Shown here: positions 10,344 through 20,988 of the stretch, one piece after another
Numbering within the stretch: the first letter of the stretch is position 1
Layout: the number at the start of each line of letters is the position of its first letter
NCBI RefSeq assembly: GCF_003957375.1
Contig: NZ_CP025473.1
Coordinates: 1,079,501-1,143,500 of the forward strand
Origin: Enterococcus mundtii
GTDB taxonomy: Bacteria; Bacillota; Bacilli; Lactobacillales; Enterococcaceae
Reading direction: 5' to 3'
DNA length: 64,000 nt
Made by a program: the position numbers and the translations under genes
Notes under the pieces: generated by a model
What the model saw: only the letters and a program-made list of their open reading frames with translations
What the model was told of the DNA's origin: nothing
Databases searched by the model: none

Positions 10344-10769
10344 ATGTCATTTAAAAATCCAGAACAATCGAATATCTTTCGCTATCTTCAAGAAGCAAAA
10401 ACGATCGCGGTCGTTGGTTTAAGTAATAAGCCCGAACGGACAAGTTATCAGATCGCACAATTACTACAAGAACACGGCTATCGTATCATTCCAGTCAATC
10501 CAGTATTAGCAGGGGAAGAAGTGTTAGGCGAAACCGTTGTCGCTCAGCTGGCAGATGTCAGTGAACCTATTGATATCGTGGATATTTTCCGACGTAGTGA
10601 GTTTTTACCAGAAGTAGCGGTAGATTTTCTGAAAACAGATGCGAAAGTCTTTTGGGCACAGTTAGGCATTGAGAATGAAGAAGCTGCTGAAATGCTCCAA
10701 GCAGCTGGAAGAAATGATATCGTCATGGATCGCTGCATCAAGATCGAATTAGCAAAAATGGAACAATAA
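10344..10769 (+). CDS. CoA-binding domain protein (YccU/YneT type)
   Basis: This 141-residue protein is a single Rossmann-like CoA-binding domain. Visible blocks are KTIAVVGLSNKPERTSYQIA at about 18-37, the phosphate-binding start, then YRIIPVNP near 47, and the C-terminal block VMDRCIKIE. The family resembles the N-terminal domain of succinyl-CoA synthetase alpha, but no acyl-CoA synthetase activity is implied. A good GGAG site precedes the ATG. It commonly sits just before parE in Bacillales and Lactobacillales. A 267-bp gap containing parE promoter-type sequence follows. Its cellular role is not established. Confidence 0.9.
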   Translation: MSFKNPEQSNIFRYLQEAKTIAVVGLSNKPERTSYQIAQLLQEHGYRIIPVNPVLAGEEVLGETVVAQLADVSEPIDIVDIFRRSEFLPEVAVDFLKTDAKVFWAQLGIENEEAAEMLQAAGRNDIVMDRCIKIELAKMEQ

Positions 10770-10983
10770 AAAACAGGAGTAACAGAAGCACATTTTCTGA
10801 TACTTAGTGCCACTTTTACTGGCAAACAATTTAGCTGGGTGATGAGAAAATGTTTTGACCTGTTATCAAAAAGAGTAAGTGATCGTTACCACTGACAAGC
10901 TGAGAGAAAAGAGAAAAAAGTGGGAGAGTTGGTTGTTTCTTGCAATTCTGACCTTCCCTCTTTTTTTTTGAGAACTTTTCTAG

Positions 10984-10989
10984 TATGAT
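10984..10989 (+). promoter_or_regulatory. Possible -10 element of the parE leader
   Basis: The 267-bp gap 10770-11036 before parE has no credible gene. TATGAT at 10984-10989 could be a -10 element, but no good -35 lies 17 bp upstream; the region there is a T tract (10960-10969). The sequence GGGAG near 10922 and CCCTC at 10956-10960 could form a weak terminator stem ending in that T tract. Confidence 0.35.
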
Positions 10990-11036
10990 AAGCGTGGTGC
11001 GGTTATATCGCAAGTATTATTGAAGGAGCGTTTGCC

Positions 11037-13082
11037 TTGGCAAAAAAAATTAAAAATGAATACAATGATGCCTCGATCCAAGTTCTTGAAGGATTAGAAG
11101 CAGTAAGAAAACGACCAGGGATGTATATCGGGTCGACTGATAGCCGAGGCTTGCATCATTTAGTCTATGAAATCGTTGATAATGCCGTAGATGAAGCTTT
11201 ATCAGGCTACGGAAATGAAATCGCTGTGACGATCCACGAGGATAACAGTGTGACTGTTACGGATAGTGGACGTGGTATGCCTGTTGGCATGCATGCTTCA
11301 GGGATACCAACGGTCGAAGTTATTTTCACTGTGCTACATGCCGGTGGTAAATTTGGCCAAGGAGGATATAAAACTTCTGGTGGACTTCATGGTGTAGGTG
11401 CCAGTGTCGTCAATGCTTTATCTAAATGGTTAACAGTGACAATCGTCCGAGATGGTATCGAATACCAACAAACATTCAAACAAGGTGGAAAACCAGACGG
11501 AACGTTGAAAAAAATTGGAAAAACGAAGAAAGCCAATGGTACGTCTGTTCATTTCTTACCAGATGATAGTATTTTCTCAACCACAAAATTTTCCTATGAT
11601 ACGTTATCTGAACGTTTAAGAGAGTCTGCGTTTCTGTTAAAAGGTGTAGAAATCACTTTGACAGATTTAAGAGGTGACGAAACAGTTCAAGAAGTCTTTC
11701 ATTACGAAGAAGGAATCAAAGAATTCGTTGCGTATTTAAATGAAGAAAAAGATACGTTGACGCCAGTAGTCTATTTCTCTGGTGAAAAAGAAGGAATCGA
11801 AGTAGAAGTGGCCTATCAGTACAATGATGGCTATTCTGAAAATGTCCTGTCGTTTGTTAACAACGTGCGAACAAAAGATGGTGGGACACATGAAGTCGGC
11901 ATGAAAACAGCAATGACCAAAGCCTACAATGAATATGCCCGTAAAGTAGGCTTGTTGAAAGAACGAGATAAGAACCTAGAAGGTAGTGACTTCCGTGAAG
12001 GACTTGCGACAGTCTTGTCGATCCGGGTGCCTGAACATTTGCTACAATTTGAAGGACAAACGAAAGAAAAACTGGGTACACCGATTGCTCGTTCCGTCGT
12101 TGATAATGTCATGAGCGAACAAATGGGCTTCTACTTGCAAGAAAATAGCGAAATGAGTCAAATGCTGATCCGTAAAGCAATCAAAGCGAGAGAAGCACGG
12201 GAAGCCGCTCGTAAAGCCAGAGAAGAAAGCCGTAACGGCAAAAAACGTAAAAAGGGCGAATCATTACTTTCTGGAAAATTAACACCTGCACAATCGAGAA
12301 ACCCTAAGAAAAATGAATTGTATCTTGTCGAAGGAGATTCAGCCGGTGGATCAGCCAAACAAGGGAGAGATCGGAAATTCCAAGCGATATTGCCACTTCG
12401 AGGAAAAGTCATCAATACCGAAAAAGCAAAAATGCAAGATATCTTAAAAAATGAAGAAATCAATACGATGATCTATACGATCGGTGCCGGTGTCGGCCCT
12501 GAATTTTCACTTGAAGATTGCAACTATGACAAGATCATCATCATGACCGATGCGGATACCGATGGTGCCCATATCCAAGTCTTATTGTTGACATTTTTCT
12601 ATCGCTATATGAAACCATTGATCGAAGCAGGGAAGGTTTACATTGCTTTACCGCCGCTATATAAAGTATCTAAAGGCCAAGGGAAAAAACAAGTAATCGA
12701 GTATGCTTGGACCGATGACGAATTAGCTGCAATCATTAAGACTGTCGGTAAAGGTTATATGTTGCAACGGTACAAAGGTCTTGGTGAGATGAATGCGGAG
12801 CAGTTATGGGAAACGACAATGGACCCAACCTCTCGGACTTTGATCCGGGTGAGGATCGATGATGCTGCGCAAGCAGAGCGACGCGTAACCACCTTGATGG
12901 GAGATAAAGTCGAACCACGTCGTAAATGGATCGAAAACCATGTCCAATTCAGCTTAGAAGAAGAACGTAGTATTCTAGACAAAAAAGAAGAAACTGAGAC
13001 TTCCGCGTCTGTTTCTAATGACCTATTAGAAGAAGAACGCGCAGAAGAAAACAAAAATGAACAATCAGTAGAGGTAGAATAG
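11037..13082 (+). CDS. parE: DNA topoisomerase IV subunit B
   Basis: ParE is the ATPase subunit of topoisomerase IV, which decatenates daughter chromosomes. The protein has 681 residues, starting at TTG after GAAGGAG. Its GHKL ATPase motifs are VDNAVDEALSGYGNE, DSGRGMPVG and GLHGVGASVVNALS. The Toprim segment is LVEGDSAGGSAKQGRDR near 432, followed by LPLRGKVINTEKA. The metal-binding DADTDGAHI comes later. The C-terminal tail beyond about residue 645 is rich in Glu/Lys and low complexity. The stop is 11 bp before parC, so the two subunits are cotranscribed. It is distinguished from GyrB by pairing with parC and by the short C-terminal region. Confidence 0.96.
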   Translation: MAKKIKNEYNDASIQVLEGLEAVRKRPGMYIGSTDSRGLHHLVYEIVDNAVDEALSGYGNEIAVTIHEDNSVTVTDSGRGMPVGMHASGIPTVEVIFTVLHAGGKFGQGGYKTSGGLHGVGASVVNALSKWLTVTIVRDGIEYQQTFKQGGKPDGTLKKIGKTKKANGTSVHFLPDDSIFSTTKFSYDTLSERLRESAFLLKGVEITLTDLRGDETVQEVFHYEEGIKEFVAYLNEEKDTLTPVVYFSGEKEGIEVEVAYQYNDGYSENVLSFVNNVRTKDGGTHEVGMKTAMTKAYNEYARKVGLLKERDKNLEGSDFREGLATVLSIRVPEHLLQFEGQTKEKLGTPIARSVVDNVMSEQMGFYLQENSEMSQMLIRKAIKAREAREAARKAREESRNGKKRKKGESLLSGKLTPAQSRNPKKNELYLVEGDSAGGSAKQGRDRKFQAILPLRGKVINTEKAKMQDILKNEEINTMIYTIGAGVGPEFSLEDCNYDKIIIMTDADTDGAHIQVLLLTFFYRYMKPLIEAGKVYIALPPLYKVSKGQGKKQVIEYAWTDDELAAIIKTVGKGYMLQRYKGLGEMNAEQLWETTMDPTSRTLIRVRIDDAAQAERRVTTLMGDKVEPRRKWIENHVQFSLEEERSILDKKEETETSASVSNDLLEEERAEENKNEQSVEVE

Positions 13083-13093
13083 GAGGTCACCTA

Positions 13094-15544
13094 ATGGAAG
13101 AACATCAAGAAATCCAAGAATTAACGTTAGAAGAAGTGATGGGTGACCGCTTCGGACGTTACTCGAAGTATATTATTCAAGAACGTGCTTTGCCGGATAT
13201 CCGTGATGGTCTGAAACCCGTTCAACGTCGTATTTTATTTGCTATGAACAAAGACGGCAATACGTTTGATAAAGGATTCCGTAAATCAGCAAAATCTGTC
13301 GGGAATATCATGGGGAATTATCATCCCCACGGTGACAGCAGTATCTATGATGCAATGGTTCGTATGAGCCAAGATTGGAAACTCCGAGAAGTACTCGTAG
13401 AAATGCACGGAAACAACGGGAGTATGGACGGAGATCCACCAGCAGCAATGCGTTATACAGAAGCACGCTTATCGAAGCTAAGTGGTGAGATGCTCGCGGA
13501 TATCGAAAAGAATACGGTTGATCTTGTTTGGAACTTTGATGACACTGAAAAAGAGCCAACGGTCTTACCAGCAAGATACCCGAATTTGTTGGTCAATGGT
13601 TCTACAGGTATCTCTGCGGGTTATGCGACGGAGATACCAACACACAATCTGGCTGAAGTCATCGATGGAACTGTCTATATGATCGACCATCCACAAGCCA
13701 GCTTAGACAAATTGATGGAATTCATTCCAGGTCCTGATTTTCCAACTGGGGGCATTTTACAAGGAAAAGATGAAATCAAGAAAGCTTATGAAACTGGTCG
13801 TGGAAAAGTGATCCTACGCTCAAAAACGGCGATCGAATCTATCAAAGGAAACAAGCAACAAATCGTGATCACTGAGATTCCTTATGAAGTGAACAAAGCG
13901 ACACTTGTTAAAAAAATGGATGAGATACGCTTGAACAAGAAAATCGATGGGATCGCAGAAGTTCGTGACGAAAGTGATCGTACGGGTCTACAGATCGTTG
14001 TGGAATTGAAAAAAGACGCTAACGCTCAAGGAATCTTGAATTATTTATTCAAGAATACCGAATTACAGATCAACTACAACTTCAATATGGTGGCAATCGA
14101 TCATATGACTCCTCATCAAGTAGGGTTGAAGGATATTTTAAGTAGTTACATCGAGCACCGCAAACAAGTGATCACCAAACGTAGTCAGTTTGACTTGGAG
14201 AAAGCGCAAAGAAGACAACATATCGTCGAAGGGCTGATGAAAGCTCTATCGATTTTAGATGAAGTCATTGCAACGATCCGTGAGAGTAAAGATAAAAAAG
14301 ATGCGAAGCATAATTTAGTTAAAATGTTCCAATTTACAGAAGAACAAGCTGAAGCAATCGTTACGTTACAGCTTTATCGTTTGACGAATACAGACATTAC
14401 TGAACTCCGTCGTGAATCGCAAGAATTGATTGCTCTGATTACTGAATTAAATAAAATCCTTTCAAACGATAAAGAATTATTTTCTGTCATGAAAAAAGAA
14501 CTACGTGAAGTCAAGAAGAAATATGCTTCTTCTCGCTTGACGATGATCGAAGATGAAATCGAAGAAATCAAAATCGATACACAAGTATTAGTTGCGCAAG
14601 AGGATGTCATTGTCAGTGTCACACGTGAAGGCTATGTGAAACGAACAAGCCTTCGTTCCTATAGTGCGTCAAAACCAGAAGAAATCGGTATGCGTGAAGG
14701 AGACTATCTTCTATATGCTGGGGAACTGAATACTTTAGATCATTTGTTACTGGTCACCAATAAAGCCAATGTGATCTATCGACCAGTCCACGAACTACCA
14801 GATTTGAAATGGAAAGATGCTGGTGAGCATATCTCACAAACGATAGTGAATCTAGCTGTTGATGAATCGATTTTAGCGGTATTCCCCTATCAGAAAATCG
14901 ATTCCGAAAAAACATTTGTATTTATCAGTAAAAACGGCTTGATCAAACAGACGCGGATGACAGATTTTGAACCATGGCGTACGTATAAGAGTCGACCATT
15001 GAGTGGCATGAAGCTAAAAGCCAGTGAAGATGAATTAGTGGCTGTCTATCTTGAAAAAGAGCAAACAGATCGTGATGTTTTCCTTGTTACGCATCAAGGA
15101 ATGGGCCTACGTTATCCGTTGACTGAAGTGCCAGTCGTTGGAACGAAGGCTGCAGGTGTCAAATCGATCAATTTGAAAGAAGAAGATTATATCGTTAATG
15201 GTTTACTTGTCTTAGCAGAAGGAGATACGCCTGTCGTTATTGTCAGCCAGCGTGGGGCAGTAAAACGAATGCTTGCACAAGAAATCAGTCAGACTTCTCG
15301 TGCCAAACGAGGTGTGACTGTATTGCGAGAATTGAAGAAACAACCACATCGAGTGATCTATATGTCAGAGGGTCACGCCAAAACGATGACATTGATCAAT
15401 CAAAAAGGACAAGAATTACCGATCGATCCGACAGATTATCCAATCGGTGATCGTACGTCGAACGGTTCATTTGTTTTAGATGAGAAAAAAGGCGGAGAAG
15501 TACAAATAGTGATTGATTCTCCGATGATGGATATCAAGGAATAA
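13094..15544 (+). CDS. parC: DNA topoisomerase IV subunit A
   Basis: ParC is the cutting and rejoining subunit of topoisomerase IV. The 816-residue protein starts at an ATG with an AGGAGG site just after parE. The quinolone-resistance region reads YHPHGDSSIYDAM. Ser82 (equivalent to E. coli Ser80) is intact, and the position equivalent to E. coli Glu84 is Asp86, so I see no classic resistance change. The catalytic Tyr lies in AMRYTEARLS near residue 120. The C-terminal half holds a beta-pinwheel with repeated blades such as GYVKRTSL and GLIKQTRMTDF. A good terminator follows. Confidence 0.96.
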   Translation: MEEHQEIQELTLEEVMGDRFGRYSKYIIQERALPDIRDGLKPVQRRILFAMNKDGNTFDKGFRKSAKSVGNIMGNYHPHGDSSIYDAMVRMSQDWKLREVLVEMHGNNGSMDGDPPAAMRYTEARLSKLSGEMLADIEKNTVDLVWNFDDTEKEPTVLPARYPNLLVNGSTGISAGYATEIPTHNLAEVIDGTVYMIDHPQASLDKLMEFIPGPDFPTGGILQGKDEIKKAYETGRGKVILRSKTAIESIKGNKQQIVITEIPYEVNKATLVKKMDEIRLNKKIDGIAEVRDESDRTGLQIVVELKKDANAQGILNYLFKNTELQINYNFNMVAIDHMTPHQVGLKDILSSYIEHRKQVITKRSQFDLEKAQRRQHIVEGLMKALSILDEVIATIRESKDKKDAKHNLVKMFQFTEEQAEAIVTLQLYRLTNTDITELRRESQELIALITELNKILSNDKELFSVMKKELREVKKKYASSRLTMIEDEIEEIKIDTQVLVAQEDVIVSVTREGYVKRTSLRSYSASKPEEIGMREGDYLLYAGELNTLDHLLLVTNKANVIYRPVHELPDLKWKDAGEHISQTIVNLAVDESILAVFPYQKIDSEKTFVFISKNGLIKQTRMTDFEPWRTYKSRPLSGMKLKASEDELVAVYLEKEQTDRDVFLVTHQGMGLRYPLTEVPVVGTKAAGVKSINLKEEDYIVNGLLVLAEGDTPVVIVSQRGAVKRMLAQEISQTSRAKRGVTVLRELKKQPHRVIYMSEGHAKTMTLINQKGQELPIDPTDYPIGDRTSNGSFVLDEKKGGEVQIVIDSPMMDIKE

Positions 15545-15564
15545 CTGTTATAGTTTTTTGTAGG

Positions 15565-15606
15565 ATAGCTAGCAACTGTATTATTACAGTTGTCAGCTAT
15601 TTTTAT
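15565..15606 (+). terminator. Terminator after parC
   Basis: ATAGCTAGCAACTGTA (15565-15580) pairs with TACAGTTGTCAGCTAT (15585-15600) with a short internal mismatch and a TTAT loop, followed by TTTTTAT. Confidence 0.85.
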
Positions 15607-15715
15607 TTATTAACACAAAATTAAGGATTGCACAAACAAAATATGAATAGATTCACAATAGATAAATGCCTATATAAAAGCATTAATAACGGTTATTATT
15701 TTATATTCGCTTTAT

Positions 15716-15769
15716 TTGTTAACAAAAAAACAAGAAAACCCTTGCATTGAAGGCGACATGTGTTATACT
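15716..15769 (+). promoter_or_regulatory. pflB promoter region with a short palindrome
   Basis: TTGCAT at 15742-15747 and TATACT at 15764-15769 are 16 bp apart. Upstream at 15716-15725 is TTGTTAACAA, and an AATAAC/GGTTATT inverted pair lies at 15685-15697. The first resembles two fused halves of a Rex-type site but lacks the spacer of the known operator. Regulation by redox or sugar is expected for pflB from family knowledge; the exact operator is not settled here. Confidence 0.6.
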
Positions 15770-15816
15770 TATCACGTAAAAACTGTTACATAAAACAGAA
15801 ACGGGAGGTCCATACG

Positions 15817-18048
15817 ATGGAACAATGGAATGGATTTAAAGGAACTAAGTGGAAAGAAGGCGTGGATACACGTGACTTTATTCAAAACAACTATACAGAA
15901 TACCGCGGTGATGACAGCTTTTTAGAAAAACCTACTGAAGCAACAGAAAATTTGTGGGAAAAATTACAAAAATTGAATGATATCCAATTTGAACGTAATG
16001 GTGTGTATGACATGGATACAGATGTCGTATCAACAATCACTTCTCACGAGGCGGGATACCTAGACAAAGATTTAGAACAAATCGTCGGTCTGCAAACTGA
16101 AACTCCTTTGAAACAAGCATTCATGCCATTTGGTGGCATCAACATGGCGAATCATGCGTTAACAAGTAACGGCTATGAGCCAAATGAAGAGTTAACACAC
16201 ATTTTCACAGACTGGAGAAAAACACATAACCAAGGTGTATTCGATGCTTATACCGCAGAAATGCGTGCTGCACGTAAAAACAAGATCATCACTGGACTTC
16301 CTGACGCTTACGGACGTGGCCGCATCATCGGTGACTACCGTCGTATCGCATTGTACGGAATCGACTATTTAATGGCTCAAAAGAAAAAAGACCATGACAA
16401 TACAGGCTACCATACAATGAGTGAAGAGGTCATCCGTCTTCGTGAAGAAATTTCAGAACAATATCGTGCATTAGCACAAATGAAAGAAATGGCTGCAAAA
16501 TATGGGTATGACATTTCAAAACCAGCTGCAAACGCAAAAGAAGCTGTTCAATGGTTATACTTTGGTTATCTAGCAGCAATCAAATCTCAAAATGGTGCAG
16601 CTATGTCGATCGGACGTATCTCTGCATTCTTAGACATTTATATCCAACGTGATTTAGACAACGGTGTGATCACTGAAAAAGAAGCACAAGAATTAATCGA
16701 CCATTTAGTAATGAAATTACGTATGGTGAAATTTGCACGTACGCCTGAATACAACCAATTGTTTTCTGGCTTCCCAATCTGGGCAACCTTATCAATCGCT
16801 GGTATGGGCTTAGACGGACGTTCATTAGTGACAAAAAATGATTTCCGTATGTTGCACACATTGACAAATATGGGACCTTCACCAGAACCAAACTTGACTG
16901 TTTTATACTCAGAAAACTTACCAGAAGGCTTCAGAACGTATGCAAGTAAAATTGCGATCGAAAGTTCTTCGATCCAATTTGAAAATGATAACTTGCTTCG
17001 TGAACAATGGGGTTCAGATGACTGTGCGATTGCATGTTGTGTATCTGGAACGGTTGTTGGTAAAGATATGCAATTCTTCGGTGCACGGGCAAACTTAGCT
17101 AAGGCATTATTATATGCGATCAACGGTGGCGTGGATGAAATGACAGGCGCACAAGTAGGTCCTGAGTATCGTCCGATCACAAGTGACACATTAGACTTTG
17201 AAGAAGTGAAACACAACTTCATGAACATCATGGACTGGTTAGCTGAGCTTTATGTCAATACGCTAAACATCATCCACTACATGCACGACAAATATTCTTA
17301 TGAAGCAGCACAATTAGCTGTCATGGATACTGACTTGAAACGTACATTTGCGACAGGTATCGCAGGTATCTCTCACGCAGCGGATAGCTTGTCTGCAATC
17401 AAATATGCACAAGTTAAACCAATCCGTAATGAAAAAGGGATCACAGTTGACTTTGAAGTAGCTGGTGACTTCCCTAAATATGGTAATGACGATGACCGTG
17501 CCGATGAGATCGCTGAATGGATCTTAGAATACTTCATGGGTCAAATCAAACGTCATAAAACTTACCGTAATTCAACTCCGACAACTTCATTATTAACGAT
17601 TACATCAAATGTCGTTTACGGAAAAAATACAGGCAATACACCTGACGGACGTGAAGCTGGTAGACCTTTAGCACCTGGTGCAAACCCAAGTTATCAAGCA
17701 GAACAAAATGGGTTACTTGCAAGCTTGAACTCAACTGCGAAATTTAACTATGCACACGCTCGTGATGGTATCTCTAATACACAAACAATCAACCCTTCCG
17801 GTTTAGGGAAAGATGAAGAAACAAGAATCGACAACTTACGTAACGTCTTAGATGGTTACTTCTCAAGAGGAGCATACCACTTGAACGTGAACGTATTCAG
17901 TAATGACTTATTGCGTGATGCAATGGAAAACCCAATGAAATATCCAAACTTGACGATCCGTGTTTCTGGATATGCGGTTAAATTCCGTGACTTGACAAGA
18001 GAACAACAATTAGACGTATTAATGAGAACATCACACGACAGAATGTAA
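15817..18048 (+). CDS. pflB: Pyruvate formate-lyase
   Basis: PFL is a glycyl-radical enzyme that cleaves pyruvate with CoA to acetyl-CoA and formate during anaerobic fermentation. From ATG 15817, after a GGGAGG site, it has 743 residues, a typical length. The active-site cysteines are C407-C408 in IACCVSG. The radical glycine is G718 in RVSGYAVKF near the C-terminus. A further family block is [19 protein letters not shown]. An in-frame ATG at 15760 lies inside the -10 region, so it cannot be the start. The activating enzyme pflA follows after a hairpin, so the pair is partly independently expressed. Confidence 0.98.
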   Translation: MEQWNGFKGTKWKEGVDTRDFIQNNYTEYRGDDSFLEKPTEATENLWEKLQKLNDIQFERNGVYDMDTDVVSTITSHEAGYLDKDLEQIVGLQTETPLKQAFMPFGGINMANHALTSNGYEPNEELTHIFTDWRKTHNQGVFDAYTAEMRAARKNKIITGLPDAYGRGRIIGDYRRIALYGIDYLMAQKKKDHDNTGYHTMSEEVIRLREEISEQYRALAQMKEMAAKYGYDISKPAANAKEAVQWLYFGYLAAIKSQNGAAMSIGRISAFLDIYIQRDLDNGVITEKEAQELIDHLVMKLRMVKFARTPEYNQLFSGFPIWATLSIAGMGLDGRSLVTKNDFRMLHTLTNMGPSPEPNLTVLYSENLPEGFRTYASKIAIESSSIQFENDNLLREQWGSDDCAIACCVSGTVVGKDMQFFGARANLAKALLYAINGGVDEMTGAQVGPEYRPITSDTLDFEEVKHNFMNIMDWLAELYVNTLNIIHYMHDKYSYEAAQLAVMDTDLKRTFATGIAGISHAADSLSAIKYAQVKPIRNEKGITVDFEVAGDFPKYGNDDDRADEIAEWILEYFMGQIKRHKTYRNSTPTTSLLTITSNVVYGKNTGNTPDGREAGRPLAPGANPSYQAEQNGLLASLNSTAKFNYAHARDGISNTQTINPSGLGKDEETRIDNLRNVLDGYFSRGAYHLNVNVFSNDLLRDAMENPMKYPNLTIRVSGYAVKFRDLTREQQLDVLMRTSHDRM

Positions 18049-18065
18049 GACAATTAATGCAGTGT

Positions 18066-18112
18066 AAAAAGGAAAGGCAAAAGTTCCGCATGAGCTTTTG
18101 TCTTCCTTTTTT
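18066..18112 (+). terminator. Terminator after pflB
   Basis: AAAAGGAAAGGCAAAAG pairs with CTTTTGTCTTCCTTTT with one small bulge and an 11-nt loop, and ends in a T run. It separates pflB from pflA. Confidence 0.8.
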
Positions 18113-18251
18113 ACAACTATATGTATGTAAAAAAAGGATGTATATCTTGTTAGAGGCAAGCAGATAGTTCTCCTCTTCACAGCGTGTTGAGAAGTCGTAA
18201 CATTGTCCGTGGCTCATAACGAAAGAAACTAAAGAAAAGAAGTGATTAAAA

Positions 18252-19013
18252 ATGGAAGAACAAACAAAAGGCTATGTCCATTCGATTGAAACATTTGGGT
18301 CTGTAGATGGACCAGGCGTTCGCTTTGTCGTCTTCATGCAAGGTTGTCGCATGCGTTGTGAATTTTGCCATAATCCAGACACCTGGAATATTGGTGGAGG
18401 AAAAGAATATACCGCAGATGCAATTTTAGACCAAGCAGAACGTTACCGTTCTTATTGGGGTAAACAAGGAGGGATCACGATCAGTGGTGGTGAACCTTTA
18501 TTGCAGATCGATTTTCTGATTGAATTATTCCAAAAGGCGAAAGAACGTGGTATTCATACAACAATCGACACATGTGGAAAACCATTTAGCCATGATGAGC
18601 CTTTCTTTTCTCGTTTTGAAGAGTTGATGAACTATACGGACTTACTGTTATTCGATATTAAACACATCGATAACGAAGCACATAAAAAATTAACTCATTG
18701 GGGCAATGAAAATATCTTAGAAATGGCTCAGTATCTTTCAGATATCAAGAAACCTGTCTGGATTCGTCATGTGTTAGTCCCAGAACGTAGTGACTATGAT
18801 GAGTATTTGATCCGCCTTGATGCATTCATCAAAACACTTGAAAATGTCGATCGTGTGGAAATCCTTCCTTATCATACAATGGGTAAATACAAATGGGAAA
18901 CGCTTGGTTTGACGTATCCATTAGAAGGAATCGAACCACCGACAAAAGAACGAGTAGAAAATGCAAAGCGTCTTCTTCATATCGAAGATTATACAAAGTA
19001 TTTAACCAGATAG
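18252..19013 (+). CDS. pflA: Pyruvate formate-lyase activating enzyme
   Basis: This radical-SAM enzyme installs the glycyl radical on PFL. The protein has 253 residues. The iron-sulfur ligands are the cysteines of GCRMRCEFCHNPD (a C-x3-C-x2-C cluster) near residue 30-40. The SAM-binding glycine-rich block ITISGGEPLLQ is near residue 76. FGSVDGPGVRFVVFMQ at the N-terminus is also family-typical. It is encoded just after pflB, and the two proteins act together. A clear terminator follows its stop. Confidence 0.97.
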   Translation: MEEQTKGYVHSIETFGSVDGPGVRFVVFMQGCRMRCEFCHNPDTWNIGGGKEYTADAILDQAERYRSYWGKQGGITISGGEPLLQIDFLIELFQKAKERGIHTTIDTCGKPFSHDEPFFSRFEELMNYTDLLLFDIKHIDNEAHKKLTHWGNENILEMAQYLSDIKKPVWIRHVLVPERSDYDEYLIRLDAFIKTLENVDRVEILPYHTMGKYKWETLGLTYPLEGIEPPTKERVENAKRLLHIEDYTKYLTR

Positions 19014-19018
19014 ACGCG

Positions 19019-19057
19019 AACGGAAGGAAGATAAGTATTGCTTCTTTCCGTTTTTTT
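19019..19057 (+). terminator. Terminator after pflA
   Basis: AACGGAAGGAAG pairs with CTTCTTTCCGTT around a 10-nt loop and runs into seven T residues. Confidence 0.88.
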
Positions 19058-19097
19058 GCTATTATTGAATAGGAGAAAACAAAAAGGAGCGAGTCAA

Positions 19098-20024
19098 ATG
19101 TCAAAAGTTTTAGTTTTTGGTCATCAAAATCCTGATACAGATGCAATTGGAGCAGCGATTGCGTTTTCATATTTGCAAAATCAATTAGGAGTAAATGCTG
19201 AGCCTGTCGCTTTAGGCACGCCAAGTGAAGAAACACAATTTGCACTAGATTACTTCAAATTAGAGGCGCCTCGTGTGATCACATCGATCAAAGAGGAGCA
19301 AGCAGATGTCATGCTTGTCGATCATAATGAATTCCAACAAAGCGTAGTAGATATTGCGGAAGCTACGATTTTAGCAGTAGTTGACCATCATCGTATCGCC
19401 AACTTTGAAACAGCGAATCCATTGTATTATCGTGCTGAGCCAGTAGGTTGTACAAGTACGATCATTTTAAAATTATTTAAAGAAAATCAAATTGAGATTC
19501 CGAAAGAAATCGCTGGAATCATGTTATCAGCAATCATTTCAGATACATTGTTGTTCAAATCACCAACTTCAACAGAAGCAGATCAATTGGCTGCAAAAGA
19601 GCTAGTTGAAATCTCTGGTGTAGACTTAGAGGCGTATGGTTTAGACATGTTGAAAGCAGGTACAAATCTAAATGATAAACCAGCAGAAGTATTACTTGAT
19701 CTAGACGCGAAAAGTTTCCCTATGGGTGAAGCAAGTGTTCGTATCGCTCAAATCAATACAGTTGATCTAAATGAAGTAATGGATCGTCAAGCTGAACTTG
19801 AAACTGCTATGCAAACAGAGATCGCGACGAATGGTTATGATCTTTTTGTTCTTGTTGTAACAGACATCTTGAACAGCAACTCAGAATTATTGATTGCTGG
19901 CGAAAGAAAAGAACAAGTTGAACAAGCTTTTGGCGTGAAGTTAGAAAACAATCGCGCATTTTTACAAGGGGTCGTTTCACGTAAAAAACAAGTGGTACCT
20001 CAATTAACAGAAGTTTTCAATTAG
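19098..20024 (+). CDS. ppaC: Manganese-dependent inorganic pyrophosphatase (family II)
   Basis: This enzyme hydrolyses pyrophosphate to phosphate in the cytoplasm. From ATG 19098, after AAAGGAG, it has 308 residues. An in-frame upstream ATG at 19038 lies inside the pflA terminator and is rejected. The DHH-family metal motifs are [13 protein letters not shown] at residues 8-20, MLVDHNE near 74, and the signature VDHHRIANF near 96. The C-terminal DHHA2 domain ends in RKKQVVPQL, with the substrate-binding Arg-Lys-Lys. Its place after pflA is common in lactic acid bacteria. Confidence 0.97.
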   Translation: MSKVLVFGHQNPDTDAIGAAIAFSYLQNQLGVNAEPVALGTPSEETQFALDYFKLEAPRVITSIKEEQADVMLVDHNEFQQSVVDIAEATILAVVDHHRIANFETANPLYYRAEPVGCTSTIILKLFKENQIEIPKEIAGIMLSAIISDTLLFKSPTSTEADQLAAKELVEISGVDLEAYGLDMLKAGTNLNDKPAEVLLDLDAKSFPMGEASVRIAQINTVDLNEVMDRQAELETAMQTEIATNGYDLFVLVVTDILNSNSELLIAGERKEQVEQAFGVKLENNRAFLQGVVSRKKQVVPQLTEVFN

Positions 20025-20044
20025 GCAATGAGATTGGAAGAAGG

Positions 20045-20086
20045 GAGTGGGAGTGTAACCAGTTGACTGGGACCTCCCGCTTTTTT
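20045..20086 (+). terminator. Terminator after ppaC
   Basis: AGTGGGAG (near 20046) pairs with CTCCCGCT (ending 20081) with one G-U pair, followed by TTTTTT. Confidence 0.75.
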
Positions 20087-20122
20087 CATTCAAGGTGTCA
20101 CATAGAAAGCAGGTAAACAGAT

Positions 20123-20974
20123 ATGCAATATTTTTATTCTTTAGAGAACAAACGAAAACTAATTGAACATCCCCTCTTCCAACCAATGATCGACTATTTG
20201 ATCGAACAAGGCTCGCAAGAGGTGATTTTACGCCAATTAAAGAAAGCATTTCCCCAAAAGAAAATGGAACACTTTCTTGATCAAATGATCGATAGTGGTT
20301 TGATCCTCCGAGAAAATCGCCGCTATCGCTGTGCTTTTCCGGTCTATGACCAAGGAGATTTCCAAACAGAGATCAATCAACTGACTAAAGAATTGGTCAA
20401 TGAATTAATGAAACAACCAGAACACCGTAGAAATCTCTTCTTATCAGAAGAAATTTGGGATTTCTGTCATGAAAGAACATCTCCTTATTTTTATGCAACT
20501 ACTTTTTCAGTCCCTACGATTGTGCGGTTGGAAGCAGGAAATGAAAACTATCGTTTCAGGACGCTCACCCAAGGAGAAGAGGTGGTATCTTTACCAACGT
20601 ACTTCCACCTTCAAAAACAGCAAACTCCACTATCTGAGGAATTTCAGGTACTAGGCCAGTTGATTGGCGATGTGAATGAAACCTATTTTTTTGACCAAAT
20701 AGAAGTGATTATCGAACGGATTTGTGAAAACAAATACAAAAAACGCCGTGAGTCGATTTTTTTAGATGCTTTATTATTAGCGGGGGTTGTTGTCCAACAG
20801 GAGCAATATCAATTGCTCTTGCCTGTAACAGAGGATAGGAATGACGCATTGCTACAAAAATATGAACCTTCAACGGAGACACCGATGCAAGCCGCCTTTA
20901 TTAAAGAACAAGCGTTGGTCGAAGTCATGCAGCAATTGGATTTAAAATCGTATTCTTATATCAAGAAAATATGA
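20123..20974 (+). CDS. Conserved protein next to ppaC (DUF1803-like)
   Basis: The 283-residue protein has no membrane segment or signal peptide. Residues 1-75 are helical and charged and look like a small winged-helix-type segment (VILRQLKKAFPQKKMEHFLDQMIDSGLILREN). The middle region is acidic with aromatic residues, and the C-terminal part has another helical module. I associate this with the DUF1803 family that follows ppaC in streptococci and enterococci, but that rests on memory and context only. The function is unknown. The start ATG lacks a perfect ribosome site (GCAGGTAAAC upstream). A long perfect hairpin follows. Confidence 0.6.
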   Translation: MQYFYSLENKRKLIEHPLFQPMIDYLIEQGSQEVILRQLKKAFPQKKMEHFLDQMIDSGLILRENRRYRCAFPVYDQGDFQTEINQLTKELVNELMKQPEHRRNLFLSEEIWDFCHERTSPYFYATTFSVPTIVRLEAGNENYRFRTLTQGEEVVSLPTYFHLQKQQTPLSEEFQVLGQLIGDVNETYFFDQIEVIIERICENKYKKRRESIFLDALLLAGVVVQQEQYQLLLPVTEDRNDALLQKYEPSTETPMQAAFIKEQALVEVMQQLDLKSYSYIKKI

Positions 20975-20988
20975 CCTCAACAATTGTG

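Noticed and set aside
13331-13360. Quinolone-resistance mutation in parC
   Set aside because: The key serine is intact, and Asp instead of Glu four residues later is a natural variant in related bacteria.
15716-15725. Rex operator before pflB
   Set aside because: TTGTTAACAA lacks the spacing of known Rex sites; it is noted only as a palindrome.
16638-17231. 197-codon minus-strand frame opposite pflB
   Set aside because: It is a codon-use shadow of a highly expressed gene.
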